A stretch of DNA of 64,000 nt, taken from positions 208,501 through 272,500 of the forward strand of contig JACEEZ010025360.1 of the NCBI GenBank assembly GCA_016584305.1, in the 5' to 3' direction. Of the stretch, positions 32,778-44,769 are shown piece after piece. A program made the translations under genes and the position numbers. The notes below the pieces were generated by a model. The model was given only the letters and a program-made list of their open reading frames with translations, did not search any database and was not told where the DNA came from. The DNA is from Chionoecetes opilio. Its lineage: Eukaryota > Arthropoda > Malacostraca > Decapoda > Majidae. Within the stretch, counting starts at the first letter, position 1, and the number at the start of each line of letters is the position of its first letter.

Positions 32778-35098
32778 CTCACCCACACCAGCCTCACCCA
32801 CCACCCACCCACACCAGCCTCACCCACCACCCACCCACGACAGCCTCACCCACCACCCACGACAGCCTCACCCACCATCCACGACAGCCTCACCCACCAC
32901 CCACGACAGCCTCACCCACCACCCACGACAGCCTCACCCACCATCCACCCCAGCCTCACCCACCATCCACACCAGCCTCACCCACCACCCACGACAGCCT
33001 CACCCACCATCCACGACAGCCTCACCCACCATCCACGACAGCCTCACCCACCATCCACGACAGCCTCACCCACCACCCACGACAGCCTCACCCACCATCC
33101 AAGACAGCCTCACCCACCACCCACGACAGCCTCACCCACCACCCACGACAGCCTCACCCACCACCCACGACAGCCTCACCCACCACCACACCAGCCTCAC
33201 CCACCACCCACACCAGCCTCACCCACCACCCACATCAGCCTCACCCACCACCCACGACAGCCTCACCCACCACCCACGACAGCCTCACCCACCACCCACG
33301 ACAGCCTCACCCACCATCCACGACAGCCTCACCCACCATCCACGACAGCCTCACCCACCATCCACGACAGCCTCACCCACCACCCACGACAGCCTCACCC
33401 ACCACCCACGACAGCCTCACCCACCATCCACCCCAGCCTCACCCACCACCCACGACAGCCTCACCCACCATCCACGACAGCCTCACCCACCACCCACGAC
33501 AGCCTCACCCACCATCCACGACAGCCTCACCCACCACCCACGACAACCTCACCCACCATCCAAGACAGCCTCACCCACCACCCACGACAGCCTCACCCAC
33601 CACCCACGACAGCCTCACCCACCACCCACGACAGCCTCACCCACCACCCACACCAGCCTCACCCACCACCCACACCAGCCTCACCCACCACCCACATCAG
33701 CCTCACCCACCACCCACGACAGCCTCACCCACCACCCACGACAGCCTCACCCACCATCCACGACAGCCTCACCCACCATCCACGACAGCCTCACCCACCA
33801 TCCACGACAGCCTCACCCACCACCCACGACAGCCTCACCCACCACCCACGACAGCCTCACCCACCATCCACCCCAGCCTCACCCACCATCCACACCAGCC
33901 TCACCCACCACCCACGACAGCCTCACCCACCATCCACGACAGCCTCACCCACCACCCACGACAGCCTCACCCACCATCCACGACAGCCTCACCCACCACC
34001 CACGACAGCCTCACCCACCATCCAAGACAGCCTCACCCACCACCCACGACAGCCTCACCCACCACCCACGACAGCCTCACCCACCACCACGACAGCCTCA
34101 CCCACCACCCACGACAGCCTCACCCACCACCCACACCAGCCTCACCCACCACCCACACCAGCCTCACCCACCACCCACATCAGCCTCACCCACCACCCAC
34201 GACAGCCTCACCCACCACCCACGACAGCCTCACCCACCATCCACGACAGCCTCACCCACCATCCACGACAGCCTCACCCACCATCCACGACAGCCTCACC
34301 CACCACCCACGACAGCCTCACCCACCACCCACGACAGCCTCACCCACCATCCACCCCAGCCTCACCCACCATCCACACCAGCCTCACCCACCACCCACGA
34401 CAGCCTCACCCACCATCCACGACAGCCTCACCCACCACCCACGACAGCCTCACCCACCATCCACGACAGCCTCACCCACCACCCACGACAGCCTCACCCA
34501 CCATCCAAGACAGCCTCACCCACCACCCACGACAGCCTCACCCACCACCCACCACCCACGCAGCCTCACCCACCATCCACGACAGCCTCACCCACCATCC
34601 ACGACAGCCTCACCCACCATCCACGACAGCCTCACCCACCATCCACGACAGCCTCACCCACCACCCACGACAGCCTCACCCCACCCACGACAGCCTCACC
34701 CACCACCCATGACAGCCTCACCCACCATCCACGACAGCCTCACCCACCATCCACGACAGCCTCACCCACCATCCACGACAGCCTCACCCACCATCCACGA
34801 CAGCCTCACCCACCACCCACTCCAGCCTCACCCACCACCCACGACAGCCTCACCCACCACCCACGACAGCCTCACCCACCACCCACGACAGCCGCCAGCC
34901 TCACCCACCACCCACGACAGCCGCCAGCCTCACCCACCACCCACGACAGCTGCCAGCCTCACCCACCACCTACGACAGCCTCACCCACTACCCACGACAG
35001 CCTCACCCACCACCCACACCAGCCTCACCCACCACCCAAGACAGCCTCACCCACTACCCACAACAGCCTCACCCACTACAGCCGCCAGCCTCACCCTC
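32778..35098. repeat. 22-bp minisatellite with ~470-bp higher-order period
   Basis: About 105 copies of CCTCACCCACCACCCACGAC plus AG (22 bp) with C/T and GACAG/CACCAG variants. The marker variant cacatcag appears at 33231, 33693 and 34176, spacing 462 and 483 bp. So blocks of about 21-22 units have been duplicated as larger units. A 22-bp unit keeps all frames open, which explains a 676-codon open frame here; I do not treat it as a gene. Confidence 0.95.
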
Positions 35099-35183
35099 CT
35101 CAATGTGATTCATTCAGAGTGCTAGAACCTATAATAATATTTGTGTGTGATTGTGGCTAATATTGACACACCATTGATGATAA

Positions 35184-36929
35184 CACTGGTTAACAACAAA
35201 TTTATTGTCTAAGTTTTTTTTAGCTGATTTAGGACAATTTTCATGTACTGAATCCAAAAATCACATTAATTTTGCTCAATTAGGTCAACTTTTTTATCTA
35301 TCGCCACATGATGGTTTTTTATGTTTTTGTTTACATGTACGGGTATTTTCTATATATATGAAATCGTCTTCCGTATACAACACCGTACTTGCAGTAGATA
35401 ATTCCACTAATCCAATAATTCCACCAATTCAGATAGTTGTCAGCTTGTCTCAGCTTGTCAAAGTCCTCTGCCGAACTGTTGGCATCCAGATTGAAGGAAA
35501 AAAACCTCTCTGACAGTGCTCGCATCACCTTCTACCGCAACAGACATCAAGAGTACCTCCATTTTTTCTCTGAAGAGGACTTGGTGTACTGTACAGATAT
35601 TGTGCAGCTTCTGCACAAGCTTGGAGTGCCACAGTACCAACCCAAAGATTGGAGACTGTTCATTGACAGCTGCAAGCGATCGCTGAAATGTGTTATGCTG
35701 CACAACGGCAACCAGTTTGCCTCTGTACCCCTCGCTCACTCCACTACACTGAAGGAGAAGTATGAAGCGGTGAAGTACGTGCTGGAGAAAATTCGTTATG
35801 ATCAGCATGAGTGGTTGATTTGTGTTGACCTGAAGATGGTGAACTTTTTGTTGGGACAACAGTCCGGGTTCACCAAGTACCCGTGCTTTCTGTGCATGTG
35901 GGATAGTAGGGACCGAGCTCAGCATTACACGAAGAAGGACTGGCCTGTACGGGAGGAATTGGTGCCTTGCAGAGCAAGGAACGTCATAAACAATCCTCTG
36001 GTGGACAGAGACAGGATACTTTTCCCACCGCTGCACATCAAGCTCGGCTTGATCAAACAGTTCACCAAAGCTCTGGACAAGGATGGTGGCTGCTTCACTT
36101 ACGTGTGCCATGCTTTTCCAGGATTGACCATGGAGAAGTTGAAAGCTGGCATCTTTGACGGTCCTCAACTCCGTCAGCTCATCAGAGATCCAGAGTTTGA
36201 AAACTCAATGCACGAAGTGGAACTGGAAGCGTGGAAGGCTTTTGTTCTGGTCGTGAAGAACTTTCTTGGCAACAACAAGGCCAGGAATTACGCAGAACTT
36301 GTCCCCAATATGCTGACTGCTTTCAGAAACCTCGGATGCAACATGAGCATCAAAATGCATTACTTATTCTCACATATGGATCGGTTTCCTGAGAATCTGG
36401 GATCAATGAGCGACGAGCAAGGGGGAGAGATTCCATCAGGACATGAAAGTGATGGAGACCAGGTATCAGGGACACTGGGATGCAGTCATGATGGCTGATT
36501 ACTGTTGGACTCTGAAGAGAGACATCCCTGCCGCTGAGCATTCTAGGAGTTCCAAGAAACGGAAGTTCAAGCCCTGAATTTTGAACAATGATGACCTAAC
36601 ATCCAATTGACATGTACTTACCTTTATCAATGTCTACTATTCAATGTACACTAATCAATTTTTGTGACATTTAATTAATGAATCGTTAGAAAACTATTTT
36701 TTTCTCTTAAAAACCCATTTCGGATGAGATATATTAACAAAAATCAACCGAAAATGTCACAAAAATGTAATAGATTTAGTCAGATCGGATTTAAAAAAAA
36801 TTGACTTAGCACAAAAACCTGACCTGATCAAGAGAAACAGATGTCCTTTTCGGATTCAGCGGTGCAAAATTGTCCTAATCAGTTGAAAAAACAGACGACT
36901 TACAAAAAAAAAAAAATTCTAACCCAGTG
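35184..36929. mobile_element. CACTGG-ended DNA transposon, TAA duplication (copy 2)
   Basis: Left CACTGGTTA... and right ...CCCAGTG form inverted ends. A second shared block lies inside each end (ttaggacaatttt on the left, aaaattgtcctaa on the right). TAA is duplicated (35181-35183, 36930-36932). It carries one long gene on the plus strand of the same family as in 14969-17354. The copies differ in sequence, so they are different subfamilies that both keep the CACTGG end and TAA target. Confidence 0.8.
35437..36577 (+). pseudogene. Uncharacterised transposon-borne protein, one frameshift
   Basis: One frame runs about 350 codons from about 35437 to 36420 without a stop. Landmarks: ASRLKEKNLS, then DWRLFIDSCKRSLKCVM, ICVDLKMVNFLLG, PCFLCMWDSRDRAQHY, FPPLHIKLGLIKQFTKALD and GIFDGPQLRQLI. 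The end of the frame reads MSIKMHYLFSHMDRFPENLG and SMSDEQG. An extra G in the run near 36421 then breaks the frame. The expected ending (ERFHQDMKVMETRYQG, ADYCWTLKRD) continues in the +1 frame to a stop at 36575. No in-frame ATG opens it, so a 5' exon or a truncated start is likely. ICVDLK and similar Asp residues may be catalytic; that is a guess. Confidence 0.75.
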
Positions 36930-37900
36930 TAATGATAACTACGTACATGGAATATCTTTTGTTATGTGTTAGTAGTTTAGTTGTGTGTCCTTTTAACGCT
37001 TCACTAAGCACATTATCTACCATATTTGCCGCCGCATAAGACGCACCCATATTTTACATAAATATTTTGAGAGAAAAAAAGAAATTAGTGTTTTGAGGAC
37101 ATTTATGTTTCGTAAATTTATTAACATTTACTATAAAAAAGGTTTTGTAAGGGAAAATAAATTATTTTGAGCATGTATCCAAATGCAATATTCACAGTGC
37201 AGTGAATGTGAATGAAAAATTATACTAGTTAAAATGTAAAGAGAATGTGTAGGGTTACCAAAATCGGTCATCATTTATTGCAGGATGCTCCACGAATTGA
37301 TATTCTAAAATTTGCTACCTATGACATTTAGCTTAGATTTAATGTTGTAGGTATGTCGTTGTTGCTTTTCTGCTATGTGTTTAGACTTTGTGGAAAATTT
37401 GCAGTAGAGATAATGGTATTATTTCGGTAGTGGGCTTTCAAAAGTCCTAGGATTCTTACCTATATTATCGTGTAGCTTTCTTCATTCTGAGTATTTAGAG
37501 CCCCATTTCCCATGGCGCGATCGAATATTAATGGCAATACATACTAACAAAAATCTACCGTTATTTCAGCCAGAAAGTTAAGTTAGGTTAAATCAGATCA
37601 GGTTAGGTTAGGTTAGAGGTGGGGTTTGGTTTAGTAACAAGATATAGAGATCAAACGAAAATTACCAATACTATGGCAGTGTGAAGCTTAGCAATGTTTG
37701 CGGGGCGGGCCTGGAGGGGCAGGGCGGGCACCCCCCCCCCCCACAAACACACATGTAAACAAACATTTATTTCTGACAAAAACGAGAGCCAGATTAATTC
37801 AAAACCCACCAAAACTATTCAGGAAAACCAAGTTTCGGCCTCGAGATCGGTGGTTGCCCAATAACAAAAAAATTACCCAGATATTAAGGTAACACTGTAA

Positions 37901-38573
37901 AGCCCCGTCCACACTACCACTCACCACCGTCGGCGCTTGCCGTCGAACAGTGTTCGTCACTCAAAAGTGGCAGTGTGGACACGATGCTGATGAGCAAAAA
38001 ATTTAACCGTCGGCGCTGCCCGCCAACATTCAGCAGGTTTAATATTGGGCGGGCATGCCCGTCACTCACGGGTCAGCGCCAAACACATGCTTCAAGTTAT
38101 TGGCAGCTTTCACCATCTAGATATTTTTGCATTGCTATGTACCGTATACCATCAGAACCAAGAAAGTCAGCTGATTACGAGTATGTGATCAAAAATTAAA
38201 TGGGAGAAGTGGTCGGGAAATTGCAGCGAGTTAAAGACAAAAAAGTGAGAAAAATGTTTCTACACTATTTCTTTTTGCTATATTTTTTAGAATACACAAA
38301 AAGGTTTTCGTATATTTTTCTTGCTTATGATATGCAGAAATGTGTCATGAAGATGATAGTTGGGTCAGTTTTTCTAAACCTCCTGTGGTTATTTCATAAA
38401 CTCGAGTGAGAGTACACGATATGCAGAAAACATGACTCTCACTTTGAAATCAGGAAGTGCGCTGACCGCCGAACAAAACCGTTCGTGTGGACACAACCCT
38501 GGCAACGGCGCTTCCCGTCAGCAAGCACCGACGGCAAGCACCGACGGTGGAGAGTGGTAGTGTGGACGGGGCT
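37901..38573. mobile_element. Harbinger-like MITE, GCCCCGTCCACAC ends, TAA duplication
   Basis: Left AGCCCCGTCCACACTACCAC and right complement are nearly identical over about 45 bp, including accgtcggcgcttgccg. TAA is present on both sides (37898-37900, 38574-38576). The interior has no gene. The ends and trinucleotide target fit PIF/Harbinger-type MITEs. Confidence 0.85.
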
Positions 38574-38589
38574 TAAGGTAACCATCTCT

Positions 38590-38790
38590 CTCTTTCTGTT
38601 ATTGTTGAAGGGCACCGATGTCGGGATCGAAGATATTCGTCATGGTTTACACCTGTGAATCTATCACAGTCGCGAGGGTGATTAGTCTTCCTCAGGAAGG
38701 TACAGGTGAAGACTTGATGTTATAGTGTGATTCAGCATTGAGGCAGATGAAGTTGTGACGCCGTGATGGGTCTTGGTCTTGGTGTGATGT
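38590..38790 (-). pseudogene. Jockey-like LINE 3' end fragment
   Basis: The stretch ttgttgaagggcaccgatgtc ... gattagtcttcctcaggaag matches the 3' end at 60670-60790 and 2670-2770, in the same orientation. It covers only the last codons and the 3' UTR, so it is a short 5'-truncated insertion. Confidence 0.7.
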
Positions 38791-39098
38791 GTGGAAGGCT
38801 TCTGTCCCGTCTACAGGTACCGTTGCAGCCTTTTTACTAGCACTCTTTCCAGTTACAGTTTACAATTTCTTTATCCATAGAGATACAGGGGTGAGGATTG
38901 CGGGATCGAGGTGGTATAAAGGCCAACCCTGTCTCCCATCCATTTATAGTGGAGGGCGGCAGCGGGACTGCCGGAGGGGGATGATGTTTACATATGACGG
39001 CCATCTTGGCAGCAGAAACCTTGTTGCCCCAGCCAGCTCTTGTTTTCTCTTAAACTCCAACCTTTTCTTGGTATTATGCATTACTGTTGATATTATTA

Positions 39099-39244
39099 AG
39101 GCCTCTTCCATTTGTGCCCAAGCTCCATGAACCAGTTCTTTCAGTTCAGGGTTGGGTTCTGGGTTCAGGGTTGGGTTCGCGTGTCACAAATGGTATGCAA
39201 AAACCCCGTTTTTTGTTTACAAACATACTCAGCTGGCGAGGCAA

Positions 39245-39341
<97 letters not shown>

Positions 39342-39827
39342 GGAGAGAGAAGAGAGAAGAGATACCAAGAGATACCGAGAGAGAACGAGAGAGAGAGAAT
39401 GAGAGAGAGATAACAAGAGAGAGAGAGAGATAGCGAGAGATAACGAGAGAGCGAGAGATAACGAGAGAGATAACGATATAACTCAGCTAGCGCTATGTGA
39501 AGGGATCATATCAAGTTTAAGATCGCGGGAAAGCATGGCTCCACCAGCCATGTATGCCTCTTTTATGCCGTCTGACATCCTCTCCGACTCGTGCATGCGG
39601 AAAGCCCTTCACGATAAGAGAAATAGGGCCCAAGGTGACCATTGTTTGTTATGAACTGAAAACTCTACCCAAGCTACCCACCTCTCAATGTGAGTAGAGA
39701 AAGTTCAAGGGTTTTGCTGAGTCACTACGCGCTTTGCCTCGGACCCAGGTTTTCGTGCGCAAATGGAACGCCTGAACTCTTGGGTTCCGTGAACTGGTTC
39801 TTGAAATGTCGCAAATGGAAGAGGCCT
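39099..39827. mobile_element. MITE with AGGCCTCTTCCATTTG ends, TTA duplication
   Basis: Left AGGCCTCTTCCATTTG and right CAAATGGAAGAGGCCT are inverted. Both arms continue with gaaccagttc. TTA flanks both sides (39096-39098, 39828-39830), as in Harbinger-type insertions. The interior contains a GA microsatellite (39249-39338) and degenerate GAGATAAC repeats to about 39475. Confidence 0.85.
39249..39475. repeat. GA microsatellite with GAGATAACGA extension
   Basis: A pure (GA)n run of about 90 bp (39249-39338) passes into variants with gagataacgag. Open frames of alternating Arg/Glu here are artefacts. Confidence 0.95.
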
Positions 39828-40031
39828 TTAGTAATACAATTATAAATTTGTGTTCAGTGGTCTACTGCTCAACACAGATCACTTGAGACCCCTTTAGTAA
39901 TACACCAGCGGCCATTCTGCATTCTCTGCCCGACCTCTCATTAGTAATATGGCCGCATTAGACGCAGGGTGAATTTTGCATTCCCTTTCTTGGAAAAAAA
40001 AACTACGTCTTATGCGCCGGCAAATACGGTA

Positions 40032-40480
40032 TATGGAAATATTTGAAATAAATCAGACAAACACAAAAAGCTTCACAAACATAAAATAGGTGGGAGAAAT
40101 ATCAAAATACACAGGGTAGCTATGCAGGGCTTGCCACAGAGTGCATATTTCTTCATATTTTTACAGACTTTTTTAAGAGCGCATCAAAACTCGAGGAAAC
40201 TTATCAAAAATCATTATATGAAATGCCGATTCTAACAGCTAATCAGATTTAAGTTTGAAGCAGTAATAAAAAAGGTGTTTTTTCTAATGATTTTTTACTT
40301 AGGCGGAGCAAGTGATGATGTCACTGGGGAAATTGTGACGTCACGGGGGGAACCCGGATAGTAACTTTCCACTATACAGATATCATGACAACGTTACTGA
40401 CGGCTTAATTGAATGAAAAAACTTTCCAATAAATTAAGAAACATCATACGAGGGTATTATTCTAGAAAAACGCCTAGAGA
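40032..40480. other. Unassigned AT-rich DNA
   Basis: No gene or clear repeat seen. A duplicated gtgacgtcac-like motif occurs near 40315-40350. Confidence 0.5.
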
Positions 40481-40872
40481 GGCCACCAATGTGTTGTATG
40501 AGTGCCTCTGCACATACAACACACTGTCTCACTACACAGGCCACCAATGTGTTGTATGAGTGCCTCTGCACATACAACACACTGTCTCACTACACAGGCC
40601 ACCTATGTGTTGTATGAGTGCCTCTGCACATACAACACACTGTCTCACTACACAGGCCACCAATGTGTTGTATGAGTGCCTCTGCACATACAACACACTG
40701 TCTCACTACACAGGCCACCAATGTGTTGTATGAGTGCCTCTGCACATACAACACACTGTCTCACTACGCAGGCCACCAATGTGTTGTATGAGTGCCTCTG
40801 CACATACAACACACTGTCTCACTACGCAGGCCACCTATGTGTTGTATGAGTGCCTCTGCACATACAACACAC
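40481..40872. repeat. 58-bp satellite with a hairpin in each unit
   Basis: Units start ggccaccaatgtgttg at 40481, 40539, 40597, 40655, 40713, 40771 and 40829 (last partial), about 6.8 copies and nearly identical. Each unit contains TGTGTTGTATG and, 12 bp later, CATACAACACA, so each can form an 11-bp stem. High identity suggests recent amplification. Confidence 0.95.
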
Positions 40873-40928
40873 TGGTGATTGCTTTTCCCTCGGAAATCCC
40901 TCATTCCTGAGATTAATTTTGTAATATA

Positions 40929-41869
40929 CACACAACCCTCGTTTTCCCGGACTAATAGGGGGGAGCACTGGTCCGGGAACCGCAAATGTCCGGGAATCGC
41001 AACAGTCCGCAACAGTGGGGGTCAGGGGACTGACAGAGGTGGTATATGTGAACCGTGAGAGTCGTGTGCTCAAATGTAAACAATACGACCGCTGAGCATG
41101 CTGCCACCTGGCGGGAGGCAGCAGAAAGTATTCAATAGTCTCAGAGACGTTCCTGCACCAGGGGCAGTGGGGGCCAGGGGACTGACGGAGGCTGTGCAGG
41201 TGAACCGTGAGTGTTGTGTGCTTAAATTTAAACAATACGACCCCTGAGCATGCTGCCACCTGGCGGGAGGCAGCAGAAAGTGTTCAATAGTCTCAAGAGA
41301 CGTTCCTTCACCAGGGGCAGTGGGGGTCAGGGGACTGACGGAGGCGGTGCAGGAGAACCGTGAGTATCGTGTGCCCAAATGTAAACAATACGACCGCTGA
41401 GCATGCTGCCACCTGGCGAGAGGCAGCAGAAAGTGTTCAATAGTCTCAAGAGACGTTCCTGCACCAGGGGCAGTGGGGGTCAGGGGACTGACGGAGGCGG
41501 TGCAGGTGAACCGTGAGTATCGTGTGCCCAAATGTAAACAATACGACCGCTGAGCATGCTGCCACCTGGCGAGAGGCAGCAGAAAGTGTTCAATAGTCTC
41601 AAGAGACGTTCCTGCACCAGGGGACTGACGGAGGCGGTGCAGGTGAACCGTGAGTATCGTGTGCCCAAATGTAAACAATACGACCGCTGAGCATGCTGCC
41701 ACCTGGCGAGAGGCGCGGACACTGACCAGGGGTGACAGGAGACGCTCGGCCCGCCGGACAACTTTGTTGATTTTCGGACTGGACCAGGCATTTGTCCGGG
41801 ACTCTGACATATCCCAGGACCTCGGATTTTGTCCGGGAAATGGAGGTCCGGGAAAACGAGGGTTGTGTG
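40929..41869. mobile_element. Tigger-like TIR element holding a LINE-derived 153-bp array
   Basis: Ends CACACAACCCTCGTTTTCCC and its exact complement lie 941 bp apart, with TA on both sides (40927-40928, 41870-41871). Sub-terminal blocks with ccgggaa also mirror. No transposase. The interior is five tandem copies of a LINE C-terminal segment. Confidence 0.85.
41030..41715 (-). repeat. 153-bp tandem array from a LINE ORF2 C-terminus
   Basis: The anchor ctgagcatgctgcc is at 41092, 41244, 41397, 41550 and 41687 (spacing 152, 153, 153, 137). On the minus strand a 153-bp unit keeps frame and reads LTVHLHRLRQSPGPHCPWC then ETIEHFLLPPARWQ, which is the Cys/His tail after RNase H in jockey-like LINEs, here repeated. 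The last unit lacks about 16 bp. It is a satellite born from retrotransposon coding sequence. Confidence 0.85.
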
Positions 41870-42082
41870 TATTTTTAATATACTTTAGGTAAAGGTTAAG
41901 TTAGATAAAGGTTAGGTTAGGTTCAATTTGTTTAATAACCAGTGGTTGCAGTTAGAAATTATAATGAAATAAACTGGTCTTGCGGCGGGGTGGAACAGCA
42001 CGCGCCGTGGGTCTGTACTCCACAGCGGGTGGAGGTACGCCCCGCTCCGCCAAGTACGTCATTATCGTGACTGACATATATG

Positions 42083-42248
42083 AGGACGAAACTATTTTTT
42101 TCGGGCAAGTTTTGGTGTGTTTTGTATTATTCTGTCACTCATTTTTGTTACAAATCACAAAGAAAAAAAACCTCGTGATTTGCAACAGAAAGATTAGCAG
42201 CATAATTCAAAACACATCAAAATTTACCAGAAAAAAATTGTTTCGTCC
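42083..42248. mobile_element. Short foldback element, same family as 722-1346
   Basis: Arms GGACGAAACTATTTTTTTC and complement meet at about 42166. The inner part shares ttttggtgtgttttg and caaatcac with the 722-1346 element. A (TTAGG)-like patch at 41885-41930 lies just outside rather than inside. No protein. Confidence 0.7.
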
Positions 42249-43050
42249 ACCAAAGTGAATTAGGTGTTTTTCTGGTAATTTACCCACAAGAGCTCCTCAA
42301 ATCTTGATTTTGATCAGAGGGAAAGTAAAGAAAACAAAATGTAACTGTGTATGAGATGCCAGAGAGATGATTTGGTTAGCTGTACTTTAATGCACTACAA
42401 GGCAGGCAGTTATAATCGTCCTCAACATGTAGATATGACAATGTGCAGCATTTCTAACCCCTAAACAGTTGTCAGAAATGAAAAATATCTAAAGGGGGGG
42501 TCTGGGGGGGGCGATTACACCCCCAGCGTGGTTAGGTTACGTAATCAATGCCCAGGCTAGGTTAGTTAACTAGCGGAGGGTCAGTTGTGTCAGGAGAGTA
42601 TTGGTGAATAGGTAGTATTGTACTAAACTGCAGTTTTACCGATGATTTATATAAGTGAAGAATTTCTGTGGGTAAGCACACACTAATGCCACACTGTACT
42701 CTGCTTTATGGCATTAACTTAGGTAAAAATGGACGAGGACTGGGTGGTCGCCGGACGCCAGCCGGCCGCCGATTGGTCTGCTTGCCTCTCCCTGCCGGGT
42801 GGATTATTACCCTAACCGAACCAAATCTAACCCCCTAACGACCCCCCGGCGAGATTATGAACCTAACCGACCTTATATTAACCTAACCTCCTAAAGGGTT
42901 GGGGGGCCTCCGGACGGGGAGGGTGTGTCTGTATGTGTATTAGACAACTATATAATTTCTACAAAATGTATATATGTTTAAAAGGTTATGCGGAAGTGGA
43001 TTAATACTGTACAGCATACTAAGCAAAAAATAATACAGAAAATGTATGTG
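42249..43050. other. Non-coding DNA with CCTAAC-rich patches
   Basis: A block near 42530-42650 (gtaatcaatgcccaggctagg ... taaactgcagttttaccg) is shared with 57800-57895. CCTAACC patches lie at 42810-42890. No gene. Confidence 0.5.
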
Positions 43051-44255
43051 GTAACGGCGATAGCGACTGCGCAGTTCTCGTCCATTATAACCGAAAAAGC
43101 ACCCATTTTTGGCCATGAACATTTTTCAAATGTCCCTGAAAATGACTGCGCAGTCCTCGTCCATTATTACCCTAACTTATAAAGGAAGGCCTTTAACCCG
43201 GGCACTGCGGGAGCTGTGAATTTTCCCGGACCCCCAGTGCAGCAAACTGTGTAAAACAGTGACCATTACAGAATTGGATGAAAATCCAATTCACATCAAT
43301 GTCAAGGTAGTAAAAATCGCATCCTGCAATATATCTATTTTGAACCCAAACGTATGGAGTCGTGGTGTGGTTGTGGTCAGGAGTTGAAATGTATGGCGCG
43401 AATGGCACCAAACCGCTTGTGAGTGACTGTACTGAGGTGGACCGTGGGGTGGTGGAGTAAGTGGTGGAGGGAGTATGGGGTAATTGATAATACAAAGCGC
43501 TCTATATTTTGCCTATAAAGCACTATGTTGGTCTTTATATGTATAAACTTGTATCAGAAGGCTCTTGTGAGGAATATACATCACAAAATATGGCATACGT
43601 AGAGAGTAAATAACAAAGTAAATGAAAAGTAAAAGCGAACGGGAGTAGGCGGGAGGGTGATAAGGAAGGTTGTGTCAGATTACCTCTCTGCCCCGGGGCT
43701 GTGTGTGCCTCATACGCAGTTGGTGTTGCTGTGGAATGCAGATGCACTCAAATTATGCTTGCTAGGCATATTGTATGCATTTTTGAGGGGAATAACCATG
43801 ATATATGTCAGTAAAAGTAGGTATTACATTGTTGGATATATTCACGCAACTATCATTATTTCCGTGCTTGCAACTCTATTGTATAAAAAAAACATTGAAA
43901 CTGATTCCTAAATACAGTACATATGCTTACCTTGAGATAAACCATTGGAGAAATACTTGAATAATCCCCAAAAATCTCAAGATAGACAAAAAAATATCCC
44001 AAGGCCATTGCCCAAATCCCAAGATCCTGGGAAAAAACCCAAGGAGTGGTATCCCTGCATACAGCGTAGTTAGGTAGATGGTGGTGTGTGGTATCGAGGG
44101 CTGACATCTCGGCCTACATGTGACACAGTTTGTGGTCTACAAATGTTGGCGCGGTTTTTGTATACGCTTGAAAATCATGCTTCCGGAAGGCAAGCCGCAG
44201 TCGCTCAGGAGAGCCTTCCAGAAGGCTTGCCGCAGCCCACGGGTTAAGGTTCTGA
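43050..44255. other. Non-coding DNA
   Basis: Positions 43065-43170 contain two imperfect copies of a gactgcgcagt(t/c)ctcgtccatta block, related to 285-310. The rest shows no gene or clear repeat. Confidence 0.5.
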
Positions 44256-44430
44256 TAGACCCTTCTTGGTGGTGTTGAGGATCCCCTGGGGAACCCTATG
44301 ATCCCTGGTGATGTCCTATGATGCCATCACAAGGGTGGGTGGTGGTTAGTCTTGCTCAGGAAGACACAGGGCAGGCAGAGGACAGCGTGTCGGAGCGTGC
44401 GAGCCTTGGCGGTCATAGACCCACTACACA
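44255..44430 (-). pseudogene. Degraded jockey-like LINE 3' fragment
   Basis: The sequence gttagtcttgctcaggaagacacagggcaggcagaggacagcgtg matches the tail region seen at 60530-60560 and 60765-60790. Short and diverged. Confidence 0.5.
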
Positions 44431-44769
44431 ATACACTATCAAGATGACCCATAACAAGGTACCATTCTCATGACGGATTCATTAAGGAAATGCTATAGAG
44501 TAGACTCCCCGTTATCAAGACCGAGGAATAAGACTATCACCGCCAAAACCATGTCAGGGCTTGGGGATACACGCTGGTTGGATAATGTCTGGCTGGCTGG
44601 CTGTGGGAATGGAAATATCTGGCTGCCTGATGTCAACACTCCTGATTTCACTCATTATCCCCTGACTCTATGTAGCTTTAGTACTGTGGCTTTCCTACAC
44701 AAGGATACACGCGTACTTACTCTTGCTGAGGTACTTGCTCTAACATCCAGGGTCACCGCGATGGGAAGC

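Larger units (their letters stand above)
37020..40029. mobile_element. TIR element (CCGTATTTGCCGGCG-type ends) with nested elements
   Basis: Left CCATATTTGCCGCCGCATAA and right end complement CCGTATTTGCCGGCGCATAA are inverted. The pattern continues into agacgca/agacgta. TA lies on both sides (37018-37019, 40030-40031). The 3-kb interior contains two smaller TIR elements (37901-38573 and 39099-39827), a LINE 3' end (38590-38790) and a GA microsatellite, but no transposase. A similar end (ccgtattttacagcttataa) stands alone at 51906. Confidence 0.7.

Noticed and set aside
32682..34712. 676-codon open frame rich in His, Pro, Ser and Thr
   Set aside because: It is the 22-bp minisatellite read through. 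A stop-free 22-bp unit keeps all three frames open. There is no unique sequence or start context.
39087..39413. Arg/Glu-rich coiled-coil protein
   Set aside because: Pure GA microsatellite.
30743..41715. CRISPR-like spacing of repeats
   Set aside because: The tandem arrays have no unique spacers and the sequence context is eukaryotic.
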